In this document: piece by piece, positions 20,888 through 30,767 of the stretch | Position numbering within the stretch: the stretch's first letter is position 1 | Layout: each line of letters starts with the position of its first letter | Assembly (NCBI GenBank): GCA_005805305.1 | Contig: SYMW01000026.1 | Location: forward strand, 1 to 39,585 | Length of the DNA stretch: 39,585 bases | From: Verrucomicrobiales bacterium | GTDB lineage: Bacteria > Verrucomicrobiota > Verrucomicrobiia > Limisphaerales > F1-80-MAGS106 | Direction of reading: 5' to 3' | Notes under the pieces: model-generated | Database searches by the model: none | What the model was told of the DNA's origin: nothing | What the model saw: the letters and a program-made list of their open reading frames with translations, nothing else | Made by a program: the position numbers and the translations under genes

Positions 20888-23728
20888 ATGTACGACCAGA
20901 CCAACAACCAGCTTGTCTTGTTACGTCGAGGGGGGCACTCGGACCTGTTGACGTGGGCGCTGAGTTTATTGGCATGGCCGATGGCTCTCTCGGCCGTGAT
21001 CGCGGCCAGTTCGCCAAGTTTTAACAAAGATATCCGCCCCTTGTTGTCGGAACATTGCCTCCAATGCCATGGGCCCGACGCTCAAAGCCGAAAAGGCAAC
21101 TTCCGGCTGGATTTGGAAGCGGAAGCCAAAAGGAGCGCCATCAACATAAGCCGCCCTGAGGAAAGCGAACTCATTCGGAGAATCACTTCAAACGATCCGG
21201 AAGTGCAGATGCCCCCGCCCGCCACCCGGAAACCGTTGTCCTCGGAACAGATTCGATTGCTCGGGGATTGGGTCCGCCACGGGGCGAGATATGAAAAGCA
21301 CTGGTCGTTCGAGCCGATCGCCAAGCCCAACCTGCCCAGCGGAACGACCTCGGCGCCGAACCCAATTGACCGATTTGTCCTCGCCGCGCTTCAAGTGAAG
21401 GGATTGGCGCTGTCGGCGGCGATCCCTCGCTGGCAATGGATCCGTCGGGCGTCGTTCGACCTCACCGGATTGCCGCCGACTTGGGAGGAAGTCCGCGAGT
21501 TCGTTGAGGATCCCTCCCCGGAGGCCCGGGAGAAGGTGATCGATCGGATGTTGGCTTCCCCTCGCTACGGCGAACGCTGGGGTCGTCACTGGCTGGATCT
21601 GGCCCGCTACGCCGACACGCACGGCGCCAGCGCGATTGGTTTCACCAAATTCCCGTTTTCCTACACCTATCGCGACTATGTCATCCGTGCCTTCAACGAC
21701 GACATCCCTTACCACCGGTTCGTGACGGAACAACTGGCTGCCGACCAAATGGGCCTCGATGAGCAGGACGCCGCGCACGCCGGGCTGGGTTTCCTCACCG
21801 TCGGCATGCAATACCGCAACCGTCATGACGTGATTGATGACCAGATCGATGTCATATCGCGGGGGTTGATGGGATTGACGGTGGCCTGCGCGCGCTGCCA
21901 CGACCACAAATTCGACCCCATTTCCACAGAGGACTATTATGGGCTTTACGCCACTCTCGCCAGCAGTCGTGCGCCCAGCGAGCTTCCAATCATCGATCCG
22001 CCGAAGAATGACGAACCGCACATCGCGTATCTGCGTGAATTGGGGCGCCGCCAGGCAAGTTACAACGACATGGCAGCGGAGCAGAACGAGGTGATGCGAA
22101 GCCGCCTTCGAATGCAGGCAGGAATGTATCTGCGTGAAATCGCCAAGGGCGTGCCCGAGCAGGACACTTCGACGGCATTTCTCTCCTATCGCACCGACGA
22201 CTTGCGCCCCATTATCTTGAATCGTTGGCGGGATTACCTGCTTAAAATGTCCGAGAGCGATCCGGTCTTCGGCCCGTGGGTTCGCCTCTCCCGGTTGGGA
22301 ACCTCAGATTTCAACGTTGCAGCCACAAACCTGCTCAGAACCCTGGAAATCGAAAATGGCGATCCAACCAAATTCAAAGATCTGCACAAACTCACGACCG
22401 AAGCGCCACGCTGGAACCCGAGAGTGGTGGCCGCGATCACGAAGAAAGCGCCGCAGTCCATGACGGATGTCGCGGATGCATATGGCGAACTCTTTGCCAG
22501 CGCGCATCTGGGCTGGTTGAAGAGCCTGCAAAACGCCTCCGCCGAGGCGGCGCCCGGGGCCGAGGTCGTACCGGATGAGGACCTGAAACAACTGGAGATA
22601 AACAGCGCGATCAACCGCCAGCTACGCCGCCACCTTTACGCCGCCAATACGCCGACGGCGGTCCCCGAGGACCTGGCAGCGCATCTGTTGAATCGGACGG
22701 TGAACGACAATCTGAGCGGACGGCGCGGCGCCATCCACGATCTCCATGTCCATTCGCCCGGATCACCGGCGCGTGCGATGGCGCTCAAGGAGGATCCATC
22801 CCCCGAACCGTTTCACGTGCTCAAGCGAGGGAATCCGCTCAGTCGTGGCGCGGTGGTGCCGCCCCGGTTCTTGTCCGTGCTGACCTCCACAAATGCCGCA
22901 CCGTTCCCGGATGGCCGGCGCCGGTTGGAACTGGCTCGCGCCCTGGTTTCTCCCGAAAACCCGCTGACGCGCCGCGTCCTGGTGAACTGGATCTGGCAAC
23001 ATCACTTTGGGCAGGGCCTGGTGCGGACTCCGGACGACTGGGGAACGCGCGGGAACCGGCCGACCCACCCGGAACTGCTCGACTACTTGGCCTCGGTGTT
23101 CGCCGAAGACGGTTGGTCCCTCAAGAAACTGCACCGCCGCATCATGCTCTCCGCCACCTACGCCCAAGCCGCCGTAGAGGATGTTCGGGCGCGCGCGATC
23201 GATCCCAACAACGAGCTTTTGTGGCGCATGCCGCGCCACCGCCTCGACTTGGAGTCGATGCTGGACTCCATGCTGGCTGTCTCGGGAGAACTGGACCTGA
23301 CTTTGGGAGGACGGCCCTTCGACCGTCAAGCGCAGCCTGGAGTGCTGCGCCGAAGCGTTTATGCGTTCGTCAATCGCGACATCGTTTCCAGTCTCGCGAG
23401 CACATTCGACGGCGCGAACCCGAGCGCCTGCACCGCCCGGCGCCCGGAAACCACTGTGCCCCAACAGACTCTCTTCGCCTTGAACTCGGACTTCATTCAG
23501 GACCGGGCCACAGCGCTCGCCGCGCTGACCGCGCGCTCGGCTGGAGAGGACGACACACGACGCCTCCGGGAGTTATATATGCGAGTTTACTCGCGCGAAC
23601 CGAAACCCGAGGAACAGGAGCGGTTGCTGAAGTTCAAAAGAGTTGTCGCCGAAAAATCGCCTGACAACGCCTGGCAACAGGTCGCGCACGTGCTCCTGGC
23701 GGCCAACGAGTTTGCGTTCGCCGATTAG
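20888..23728 (+). CDS. PSCyt1/DUF1549/DUF1553 cytochrome-like protein (locus B)
   Basis: This is an exported protein of 946 residues with the standard three-domain layout. A hydrophobic leader (about residues 20-41) is followed by a planctomycete cytochrome C (PSCyt1) domain with CLQCHGPD (C57, C60, H61) and MPPP as a likely distal Met region. DUF1549 starts at about 155 (PIDRFVLAAL), with RRASFDLTGLPP, GERWGRHWLDLARYADTHG and CARCHDHKFDPI (C334, C337, H338). DUF1553 begins near 675 (RRLELARALVSPENPLTRRV), with THPELLDYLA and the ending NEFAFAD. Both CxxCH sites could bind haem. The partner DUF1501 gene follows after 20 bases. The reaction is not established for the family. Confidence 0.93.
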   Translation: MYDQTNNQLVLLRRGGHSDLLTWALSLLAWPMALSAVIAASSPSFNKDIRPLLSEHCLQCHGPDAQSRKGNFRLDLEAEAKRSAINISRPEESELIRRITSNDPEVQMPPPATRKPLSSEQIRLLGDWVRHGARYEKHWSFEPIAKPNLPSGTTSAPNPIDRFVLAALQVKGLALSAAIPRWQWIRRASFDLTGLPPTWEEVREFVEDPSPEAREKVIDRMLASPRYGERWGRHWLDLARYADTHGASAIGFTKFPFSYTYRDYVIRAFNDDIPYHRFVTEQLAADQMGLDEQDAAHAGLGFLTVGMQYRNRHDVIDDQIDVISRGLMGLTVACARCHDHKFDPISTEDYYGLYATLASSRAPSELPIIDPPKNDEPHIAYLRELGRRQASYNDMAAEQNEVMRSRLRMQAGMYLREIAKGVPEQDTSTAFLSYRTDDLRPIILNRWRDYLLKMSESDPVFGPWVRLSRLGTSDFNVAATNLLRTLEIENGDPTKFKDLHKLTTEAPRWNPRVVAAITKKAPQSMTDVADAYGELFASAHLGWLKSLQNASAEAAPGAEVVPDEDLKQLEINSAINRQLRRHLYAANTPTAVPEDLAAHLLNRTVNDNLSGRRGAIHDLHVHSPGSPARAMALKEDPSPEPFHVLKRGNPLSRGAVVPPRFLSVLTSTNAAPFPDGRRRLELARALVSPENPLTRRVLVNWIWQHHFGQGLVRTPDDWGTRGNRPTHPELLDYLASVFAEDGWSLKKLHRRIMLSATYAQAAVEDVRARAIDPNNELLWRMPRHRLDLESMLDSMLAVSGELDLTLGGRPFDRQAQPGVLRRSVYAFVNRDIVSSLASTFDGANPSACTARRPETTVPQQTLFALNSDFIQDRATALAALTARSAGEDDTRRLRELYMRVYSREPKPEEQERLLKFKRVVAEKSPDNAWQQVAHVLLAANEFAFAD

Positions 23729-23748
23729 AATCATGAACCGATGAAACC

Positions 23749-25140
23749 ATGAACCGACCGCATCCATCCACGCGACGTGACTTCTTAAAACGATGCGGCA
23801 TGGGCTTCGGCTCCCTGGCGCTGGCGGATCTCCTGTCCCAGCCCGCAAACGCAGGCGAATCAACCCTGCATTTTCCGCCGCGCGCCCGGAGCGTCATCCA
23901 TGTGTTCCTGAACGGCGGCGTGTCCCAGGTGGACACTTTCGATCCCAAGCCCGAGCTGACCAAACGCGGCGGTCAGATGCTTCCCTTTGATAACCTCCAG
24001 ACCGAACGCAAGACCGGGGTGGCCTTGCCGTCGCCCTTCACTTTCCGCAATCACGGCCAGAGCGGAATTCCGATCAGCGACCTGTTCCCAAATCTTGCGC
24101 AGTGCGCCGATGAGCTGGCCGTGATCCGGTCGATGCATGTCGAACTGCCCAGCCACGAGCTGTCGCTGATGCTCATGAACACGGGGGATCAGCGGCAGGT
24201 GCGTCCCAGCTTTGGCTCGTGGCTGACGTGGGGGATGGGTTCCGAAAACCAGAATCTGCCGGGGTTCATCGCGCTTTGTCCCGGAGGGTTGCCGGTCGGA
24301 GGCGCGGCCAACTGGCGTTCCGCATTTCTGCCTGGAGCGTTTCAGGGCACGCACGTCGATACCTCCCAGTCTGATCCGAGGAAGCTGATCGACCACATCC
24401 GCAATGGCCGTTTGAGCGCCGAAGTCCAGCGGGAACAGTTCGAAGTCTTGCGGTCGTTGAACGCCCAGCATCTCGAGGCCCGGCCCGGCGAGGTGGCCCT
24501 GGAATCCCGCATTCGTTCCTTCGAACTGGCCTACCGGATGCAACTGGAGGCGACCGATGCCTTTGACATTCAGCAAGAACCTGAGCACATCCGGAAAGCG
24601 TATGGCGAAGGGCCTCAAAACCGGCAATTGCTCATTGCCCGACGGCTTGTCGAGCGCGGCGTCCGCTTCGTGCAGACCTGGCACGGCAATCTGCAGCCGT
24701 GGGACAGCCACTCGAACATACGTGAAGAACATCGCAAGGTGGCCAACGAGTGCGACCAAGGCTTGGGGGCGTTGATCATGGACCTGAAGCAGCGCGGACT
24801 CTTGGAGACAACGCTCGTCCTGTGCAGCGGAGAGTTCGGGCGCACGCCCTCGGTGGAAATGGGGCAGAACGGCTCGGGTGCGGCGCAAGGACGTGATCAT
24901 AATCACTGGGGATTTTCTCTGTGGCTCGCCGGCGGCGGGATCAAGGGTGGCACCATTTACGGCGCGACGGACGAGTTCGGCTTCCGCGCGGTGGAGAATC
25001 CAGTTTCCGTGCATGACCTTCACGCCACGATGCTCCACTTGTTGGGCTACGACCACGAACGCCTGACCTATCGCTACGCCGGACGCGACTTCCGCCTCAC
25101 CGATGTCCATGGCCAAGTCGTGCGCGACATCATCGCCTGA
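23749..25140 (+). CDS. DUF1501 Tat-exported protein (locus B)
   Basis: This 463-residue partner of the preceding cytochrome-like protein has the Tat leader TRRDFLKRCGMGFGSLALAD (residues 6-25). The phosphatase/sulfatase-like core follows: VFLNGGVSQVDTFDPKPEL, ISDLFPNLAQCADELAVIRS, GPQNRQLLIARRLVERGVRF, QTWHGNLQPWDSH, GEFGRTP and GRDHNHWGFSLWLAGGGIKG. The end has the usual HDLHATMLHLLGYDHERLTY and FRLTDVHG. The gene order, cytochrome-like first, is the common one for these pairs. Export by Tat implies folding, possibly with a metal, before secretion. Confidence 0.93.
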   Translation: MNRPHPSTRRDFLKRCGMGFGSLALADLLSQPANAGESTLHFPPRARSVIHVFLNGGVSQVDTFDPKPELTKRGGQMLPFDNLQTERKTGVALPSPFTFRNHGQSGIPISDLFPNLAQCADELAVIRSMHVELPSHELSLMLMNTGDQRQVRPSFGSWLTWGMGSENQNLPGFIALCPGGLPVGGAANWRSAFLPGAFQGTHVDTSQSDPRKLIDHIRNGRLSAEVQREQFEVLRSLNAQHLEARPGEVALESRIRSFELAYRMQLEATDAFDIQQEPEHIRKAYGEGPQNRQLLIARRLVERGVRFVQTWHGNLQPWDSHSNIREEHRKVANECDQGLGALIMDLKQRGLLETTLVLCSGEFGRTPSVEMGQNGSGAAQGRDHNHWGFSLWLAGGGIKGGTIYGATDEFGFRAVENPVSVHDLHATMLHLLGYDHERLTYRYAGRDFRLTDVHGQVVRDIIA

Positions 25141-25271
25141 GTGGCTCGATTCGCATTTTCGCATCGGCGCAAGTCGCCATTCCCGCGTCGGACACGAAGA
25201 GCGGCACCTTCGGCGAAGTCACGCTGCGGCTGCGCGGAATGGGGAACGGGCCGGAGGCGCGCCGCGCCGCG

Positions 25272-26657
25272 CTAGAGCTTACGGTAGTGGACGTTCTTGA
25301 ATTGCACCTTCATGGGTTGGCCGGATCGCAGTTGCAAGCCGAGGATGCCTTTCAGATCGTAGTGCCCCATCTCCTGGTCGATCAGTTCGGAGCAAGTGAC
25401 ACCGTTGATCCGAAGAATGATGTGCTGGCCTTGGGCGGTGATGTGGTATTCGTTCCATTCGCCGGGCGGCTTCAAGGTCGCCGTGCCCGCCAGCTTGGTC
25501 GGAGTGCGCTTTCCCGAGGCGTCGATCACCGTTTTGCTTCCGTTGGCGGTCAACAGTTCGGGGCCATTGCGCTGGTGAAGTTCATCGCAGACCCCGCCGA
25601 GGTAAGGCCCGCTTTGATAAATGTCGGCCTGATAGCCGACGGCCAGGCCGTCGGGCCGGATCTGGCTGCGGAATTGCACGCCGGAATTGCACCCGTTGCC
25701 AGTGGCGCGGAACTGGAGCTTCAGTTCGAAGTCGGTGACATCACCTCCCTGCCACACCAGGAACTGGTTTTGCGTACAGGGATTCTGGGGGGTCGATTGT
25801 CCTGTGATGGCGCCGTCTTCGACCGACCAGTAGCTCATATTCAGCGCCTTCCAGCCATCAAGTGTTCGGCCGTCGAAGATCGGGCGGAACTCAGCGGCGG
25901 AAGCGGCGCGGGCGGCGTCTTTTGCTTTGAACAGATCTCGGTTGCGCTCCACTTCCTCCACGGCGGGCGCCCAGACGCGCACCTGGGCGAACATCCCGCT
26001 GTCGTTGAAAGACCCGAATCCCAAATATCCGGCGCCAAAAGAGGCGTCCTCGGCCAGCATCGCGGGCGTGGTCATGTCATCGAACCAGACCGAAATCTTG
26101 GTCCCGAGACGCTGAACCCGGACTCGATGCCATTGGTTCTGGCCCCACTGGCTGCCCGCAGTGGTCTTGGTCGAGATCTTGGTGAAGGGCTTCTCATTGA
26201 CGATGAAGATCTGGTTCGCCTCCGGGTCGGTCTTGCTGGCGAAATGCACGTAATAATAATGACCCGGGTCTTGGAATCCGAAGAAAAGGCAAAGGTCCCG
26301 GTGCCCGTAATCGCGTCCGGTCTGCAGCAGTTCAGCTTCGATGAGGAAATCGCCGAATCGTCGGGTCGTCAGCAGCGCGATGCTGCTGGGTGAGCGAACC
26401 TTTGACGTGTAGCGGCTGTTTCCCACCAGTTCGAGGGCGGCACGGCCCTCGTGGTTGCTGCGGCGCCAGGCTTTCGCGTCGGTGAACTCCAGTTGCTGGA
26501 GAATTCCGTCGTCGTCAAAGTTCGGCTGCCACTGCAGGGAAAATCCTTCGGGGACATGCTTGGGATGATCGGCGGTGGTGGCCTGCGCGCGACAATCGCT
26601 GCTCCAAGCACGGCTGAGGAGGAACACAACCAGGGCGAACGTTGGGATGGAATGCAT
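25272..26657 (-). CDS. DUF1080 (3-keto-disaccharide hydrolase-like) exported protein
   Basis: This is a 461-residue secreted protein with two concanavalin/LamG-like beta-sandwich domains. The signal peptide is about residues 1-25 (MHSIPTFALVVFLLSRAWSS). The N-terminal sandwich spans about 35-240 (FTDAKAWRRS, HYYYVHFASKTDP, WHRVRVQRLGTKISVWFDD). The C-terminal DUF1080 domain starts FRPIFDGRTLDGWKALN (near 255), with FELKLQFRATGNGCNSGVQF, WNEYHITAQGQHIILRINGV and GILGLQLRSGQPMKVQFKNV. DUF1080 enzymes hydrolyse 3-keto-glycosides in some bacteria. The gene is on the minus strand between loci B and C, diverging from locus C. It is consistent with sugar catabolism together with the epimerase at 9726-10640. 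Confidence 0.9.
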   Translation of the reverse strand: MHSIPTFALVVFLLSRAWSSDCRAQATTADHPKHVPEGFSLQWQPNFDDDGILQQLEFTDAKAWRRSNHEGRAALELVGNSRYTSKVRSPSSIALLTTRRFGDFLIEAELLQTGRDYGHRDLCLFFGFQDPGHYYYVHFASKTDPEANQIFIVNEKPFTKISTKTTAGSQWGQNQWHRVRVQRLGTKISVWFDDMTTPAMLAEDASFGAGYLGFGSFNDSGMFAQVRVWAPAVEEVERNRDLFKAKDAARAASAAEFRPIFDGRTLDGWKALNMSYWSVEDGAITGQSTPQNPCTQNQFLVWQGGDVTDFELKLQFRATGNGCNSGVQFRSQIRPDGLAVGYQADIYQSGPYLGGVCDELHQRNGPELLTANGSKTVIDASGKRTPTKLAGTATLKPPGEWNEYHITAQGQHIILRINGVTCSELIDQEMGHYDLKGILGLQLRSGQPMKVQFKNVHYRKL

Positions 26658-26768
26658 GGCATGATGGTAAAGGAGAATGGGATTCGTCGTCGAGTCCCGA
26701 CCGATCCATCTCAGCCGGCCGGCGGTTTGGCCCTCACGCCTTCAACCTTTTCTTCAGTTCCGCTTCAT

Positions 26769-26808
26769 CCTTAAAACGGCAGTTGAACATCGCCTTGGGC
26801 AACTGCCG
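26769..26808. repeat. Family 2 element, internally deleted copy C
   Basis: CCTTAAAACGGCAGTTGAAC plus ATCG matches the left end of copies A and B. It is followed directly by TTGGGCAACTGCCG, which resembles the inverted right end (GGGGCAACTGCTG in copy B). Only the two ends remain, with the core of about 110 bp missing. Confidence 0.6.
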
Positions 26809-26900
26809 GTGGTTTGGTTGAGATTTTCTCCAGACGCCGCCCTCGGCAAGCCGAGGTTTAAGCCTGACAAGTCCACTGCAGTGAGTGTATTTCAATCCCC

Positions 26901-29900
26901 ATGATCGCATCGTCCTCCACCAAAGCGCACTCTCGCGTGCATCGCCTGGGGTGGACGTTGATTGTTATTTCTCTTTTGGGAGGCCACAGCTTCGCCGGCC
27001 GCGCCGCGCAATCGCTCACGCCCGGGCAGGTGGATTTTTTCGAGAAGCGGATTCGCCCGTTCCTCGCCAACGATTGTTACGAGTGTCACGGCGCGAAGAA
27101 ACAGAAAGGTGGGCTGCGAGTGGATTCGCGCGACGGGTTGCGCAAGGGCGGCGATTCCGGGCCAGCGCTAGTGCCGGGCGATGCCAATAAAAGTTTGCTC
27201 ATTCAGTCGATCCGACACCAGCATGACGAATTCAAGATGCCGAAGGATCGGCCGAAGCTGTCCGATTCCGCGATCGGGTCGTTAGTCGAGTGGGTGAACG
27301 ATGGCGCGCCTGACCCGCGGGATCATCCATCGGCGACGGAGTCGGCAGGGGGCGCTGATTGGGCGAGCGTGTTTCAGGGGCGCCGTGAATGGTGGAGTTT
27401 TCAGCCCTTGAAGAAGTCAGCGCCACCGGCCGTGAAGGATGCCAGTTGGTCAGAGCATCCGGTCGATCACTTCATCCTGGCCAAGTTGGAGAACAGCGGC
27501 ATTCGACCTGCCTCCACCGCCAGTCCGGCGACGTGGCTCCGTCGCGTCCACTTTGTGATCACCGGTTTGCCGCCGACCCCCGAGGAACTCCGGGCGTTCC
27601 TGGAAGACACTACTCCAGACGGGCGAGCACGGGTGCTGGACGGGTTGCTGGCTTCGCCGCACTACGGCGAACGGTGGGCGCGTCATTGGATGGACCTCGT
27701 CCGTTTTGCCGAGACTTACGGGCACGAGCAGGACTACTCCATCCCGCACGCGTGGCGGTATCGCGATTACCTGATCCGGGCGTTCAACGCCGATGTTCCT
27801 TACGACCAGTTTGTGAAGGAACACATCGCCGGCGATCTGCTCCAGCGGCCTCGGCGGCATCCAACCGCCGGGTTCAATGAGTCCGTCATCGGCACGGGTT
27901 GGTGGTACCTCCACCAGGCCACCCACGGTCCGGTGGATCCCTACTTGGACGAGGCGGACCGCATCGATAACCAGGTCGATGTGTTCTCGAAGACGTTTCT
28001 GGGACTGACCGTCGCCTGCGCCCGTTGTCACGATCACAAATTCGATGCGATCTCCACCCAGGACTACTACAGCCTGACCGCGTATCTGCGTGGCTCGCGT
28101 CAGGACATCGCCTGCCTGGATCCGGACGGAACCTTGGAGCCGCGGGTCGAAGAATTGCGCCGCCGGCATGCCCGCGAAACCGATACTTTGCGCGAGGCAC
28201 TGACGCGCGTGCGCTCAGAGGGCGGACCCAGGATTGCGCTCTACCTGTCGGCTGCGGGCGAAGTCCTGCACGGCGTGGCCAAGCCTGCCGACATTGAAAT
28301 CAGCGGGCGTCCGGACTTGGTGTTCGAGGATTTCGAGGACGGAACTTATGCCCGTTGGAAGGTGGAGGGAACCGCGTTTGGCACTGAGCCGGCCTCCGGC
28401 AAACATCCAAATCAGCAAACCGTGGAAGGTTTCCAGGGCCGGCGTCTGGCGAATAGCTTTACCCAGGGCGACGCTCCCAAGGGCGCGCTACGTTCGGCGC
28501 CTTTCCAAATCACCTACCCCTACATTCGTTTTCGCTTGGGAGGAGGCATTCCGACGAAGAAAGCCAGAATCGCCTTGCGCGTGGAAGGGCGGGAGGTTCG
28601 TGCCGCTTCCGGGCAGAATCGCGAGCTGCTCGAGGCGAAGATTTGGGACGTCCAGGAGATGGTCGGGAAGGAGGCGACGCTGGAGATCATCGATGATGAC
28701 GAGAGCACGTGGGGGCACATCAACGTGGATGACATTGTCTTCACCGATTCGCCGAACCCGGAGCGCACGCACTACGCGCGGCCGATCGCGGCGGTGGCGC
28801 GCGAACGCGGCCTGAGCAGCGCGATATTGGAATCGTGGATGACCGAGTTGGCCTCCGACGCAGCAAGCAAGCCCGCCCATCCTTTGCGGTCCTGGCTGGC
28901 GGCGTTGGAACGTGAACACACCAAGCTGTCCACGAGCCCGAACACGCCCCCGCAAGGGGCGAAACCGTCGGAGCCTGTGGTGGGGCGGGAGCGGGGTTCC
29001 AGCGGATCGCTCGACCTGCTCCACGAGCCGTTTCCAACCCCAGACTTCCGGACGTGGTTCCCCAGCGGTCAGGCGTTCGGTTCGGGGCCAATTTCGAATT
29101 CCGTCGCGGTTGCCCGCTGGCGTGTTGACGGCAGCGAAATCGAGTTCCTTCCTCCGGCCGTCGCGCACAGCGGACGGTTCGCCGCGCTGCTGCAGGGAAC
29201 CCTGCGTTCACCCACCTTCACGATCACTCATTCGAACATCCACCTTCGTGTCGCCGGCCGGTCGGGACAGGTCCGATTGATCATCTCACGCTACGGTTTG
29301 CGCGAGTTCAACCCGCTCCTGTTCGAACGGACATTGTTCGACGTAAACACCGACGGCCAGTTCACCTGGCACTCCATCGCCTCAGGGCTTCACAGGCACA
29401 TCGGGCGGCCGGCCTATTTTGAGCTCATCGACCAGGGCGACGGCTTCGTGGCGCTGGATCGCATCGTGCTCTCGGCAAGCGCCAAGCCGCCGGACGACGT
29501 GCCCCTGATGACGCCGTCTCCGAGCGATGCCACAGTTGAGCAGGCCGCAAAATTGGAGGCGGCGGTTCACGAAGCCTTAGACGCGTGGAACCGCCCACGG
29601 CCCGACACGAACTCGGCTGGGTTGATCTCCTGGCTGTCTAAAAAGCGGCTGGTGGATTGGGGGCCCGCCGCGGCGGAAATCGCCGGCATCGTCGGACGGA
29701 TTGGCAAAGCTTCGGAAGGCTTGCCGCAGCCGATGCGCGTCATGGCCATGACCGACGGCAGCGCCGAGCCCACGCGCGTCTTTGTCCGCGGCGATCCCAA
29801 GACACCCGGTACGCCGGTGTCCCGGCGCGTGCCTGAAGCGATGGCTTCTTCGCCGGCTGCCGCTGCCGCCCGCGGGAGCGGGCGCCTGGAACTTGCGGAA

Positions 29901-30767
29901 TCGCTGCTGGGTGACGCGAATTCTTTCACTTACCGCGTGATCGTCAATCGCGTCTGGGCGCATGTGTTCGGCCGTGGACTGGTGGCGACGGTCGACAATC
30001 TGGGAACCATGGGCCAGGCTCCGACCCATCCGGAGTTGCTGGATTATCTCGCCCTGAACTTTCGGGCGGACGGCGGTTCGATCAAGAGACTGATTCGGAC
30101 GTTGTGCCTGACACGGGCGTTTCAAATGTCGAGTGTTTCGGAAGATCCCTTGGCGGCAACCGGCGATCCGGAGAACGCGCTGTTGCATCGGATGCGTCTT
30201 CGGCGCCTGGAAGGGGAGGTTATTCGCGACAGCCTGCTCGTGGTCTCCGGGCAATTGAATCGGATTCAGTTCGGGCCGTCCGTGCCCACTTACTTCACGC
30301 CTTACATGGGCGATCGCATGTGGGTCAAGAACGCGAGCGGTCCCATGGACGGCGACCGGCGGCGCACGATTTACCTGGAGACGCGCCGTAATTTTCTTTC
30401 TTCCTGGATGCTGACGTTCGATCTGCCGCTGCCGGACACCACCGTGGGGCAGCGGAACCGGTCCAACGTCCCCGGTCAGGCGCTCGCCCTGATGAACGAT
30501 CCTTTGGTTCATCAACTGGCCGCCGCCTGGGCCAAGGAGAGCTTGAAGCAGTCCGGCCTCTCTGACCGCGAACGGGTCGGGGAGTTGTTCCACCGCGCCC
30601 TGGCCCGTCCGCCCAGGAAGTCGGAATTCGATCAGATGCTCGCCCTGCTCCGGACTCAGGCAGCCGCGCGTGAATTGTCCGGTGACGCCGCGCGGTTGGA
30701 TGAGGCCTTGTGGGCCGATGCCTGCCATGTTGTTTTCATGATGAAAGAGTTTATCCATGTCCACTGA
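26901..30767 (+). CDS. PSCyt1/DUF1549/DUF1553 protein with two inserted sandwich-like domains (locus C)
   Basis: This is an exported protein of 1288 residues, about 350 longer than the locus B homologue. The leader (WTLIVISLLGGHSFAGRAA, 18-36) is followed by PSCyt1 with CYECHG (C59, C62, H63) and DUF1549 from about 190 (HPVDHFILAKL, GERWARHWMDLVRFAETYGH, CARCHDHKFD at C373/C376/H377). Two extra modules of beta-sandwich type are then inserted. The first runs from about 471 (LVFEDFEDGTYARWKVEG) to 615 (HINVDDIVF); the second from about 706 (HEPFPTPDFRTWF) to 858 (YFELIDQGDGFVALDRIVL). Both end in the same acidic D-x-I-V pattern. DUF1553 starts near 990. The stop overlaps the DUF1501 start by 11 bases. 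The inserts probably bind carbohydrate or another ligand. Confidence 0.9.
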   Translation: MIASSSTKAHSRVHRLGWTLIVISLLGGHSFAGRAAQSLTPGQVDFFEKRIRPFLANDCYECHGAKKQKGGLRVDSRDGLRKGGDSGPALVPGDANKSLLIQSIRHQHDEFKMPKDRPKLSDSAIGSLVEWVNDGAPDPRDHPSATESAGGADWASVFQGRREWWSFQPLKKSAPPAVKDASWSEHPVDHFILAKLENSGIRPASTASPATWLRRVHFVITGLPPTPEELRAFLEDTTPDGRARVLDGLLASPHYGERWARHWMDLVRFAETYGHEQDYSIPHAWRYRDYLIRAFNADVPYDQFVKEHIAGDLLQRPRRHPTAGFNESVIGTGWWYLHQATHGPVDPYLDEADRIDNQVDVFSKTFLGLTVACARCHDHKFDAISTQDYYSLTAYLRGSRQDIACLDPDGTLEPRVEELRRRHARETDTLREALTRVRSEGGPRIALYLSAAGEVLHGVAKPADIEISGRPDLVFEDFEDGTYARWKVEGTAFGTEPASGKHPNQQTVEGFQGRRLANSFTQGDAPKGALRSAPFQITYPYIRFRLGGGIPTKKARIALRVEGREVRAASGQNRELLEAKIWDVQEMVGKEATLEIIDDDESTWGHINVDDIVFTDSPNPERTHYARPIAAVARERGLSSAILESWMTELASDAASKPAHPLRSWLAALEREHTKLSTSPNTPPQGAKPSEPVVGRERGSSGSLDLLHEPFPTPDFRTWFPSGQAFGSGPISNSVAVARWRVDGSEIEFLPPAVAHSGRFAALLQGTLRSPTFTITHSNIHLRVAGRSGQVRLIISRYGLREFNPLLFERTLFDVNTDGQFTWHSIASGLHRHIGRPAYFELIDQGDGFVALDRIVLSASAKPPDDVPLMTPSPSDATVEQAAKLEAAVHEALDAWNRPRPDTNSAGLISWLSKKRLVDWGPAAAEIAGIVGRIGKASEGLPQPMRVMAMTDGSAEPTRVFVRGDPKTPGTPVSRRVPEAMASSPAAAAARGSGRLELAESLLGDANSFTYRVIVNRVWAHVFGRGLVATVDNLGTMGQAPTHPELLDYLALNFRADGGSIKRLIRTLCLTRAFQMSSVSEDPLAATGDPENALLHRMRLRRLEGEVIRDSLLVVSGQLNRIQFGPSVPTYFTPYMGDRMWVKNASGPMDGDRRRTIYLETRRNFLSSWMLTFDLPLPDTTVGQRNRSNVPGQALALMNDPLVHQLAAAWAKESLKQSGLSDRERVGELFHRALARPPRKSEFDQMLALLRTQAAARELSGDAARLDEALWADACHVVFMMKEFIHVH

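Noticed and set aside
23860-25164. Long minus-strand open frame opposite the locus B DUF1501 gene
   Set aside because: Antisense of a well-supported gene; no recognisable motif.
25141-25271. Protein-like stretch after the locus B DUF1501 stop (SDTKSGTFGEVTLRLRGMG)
   Set aside because: Only about 35 residues without start or known motif; may be a gene remnant but cannot be supported.
25239-26393. 384-codon plus-strand open frame opposite the DUF1080 gene
   Set aside because: Shadow frame; the minus strand has a signal peptide and full DUF1080 motifs.
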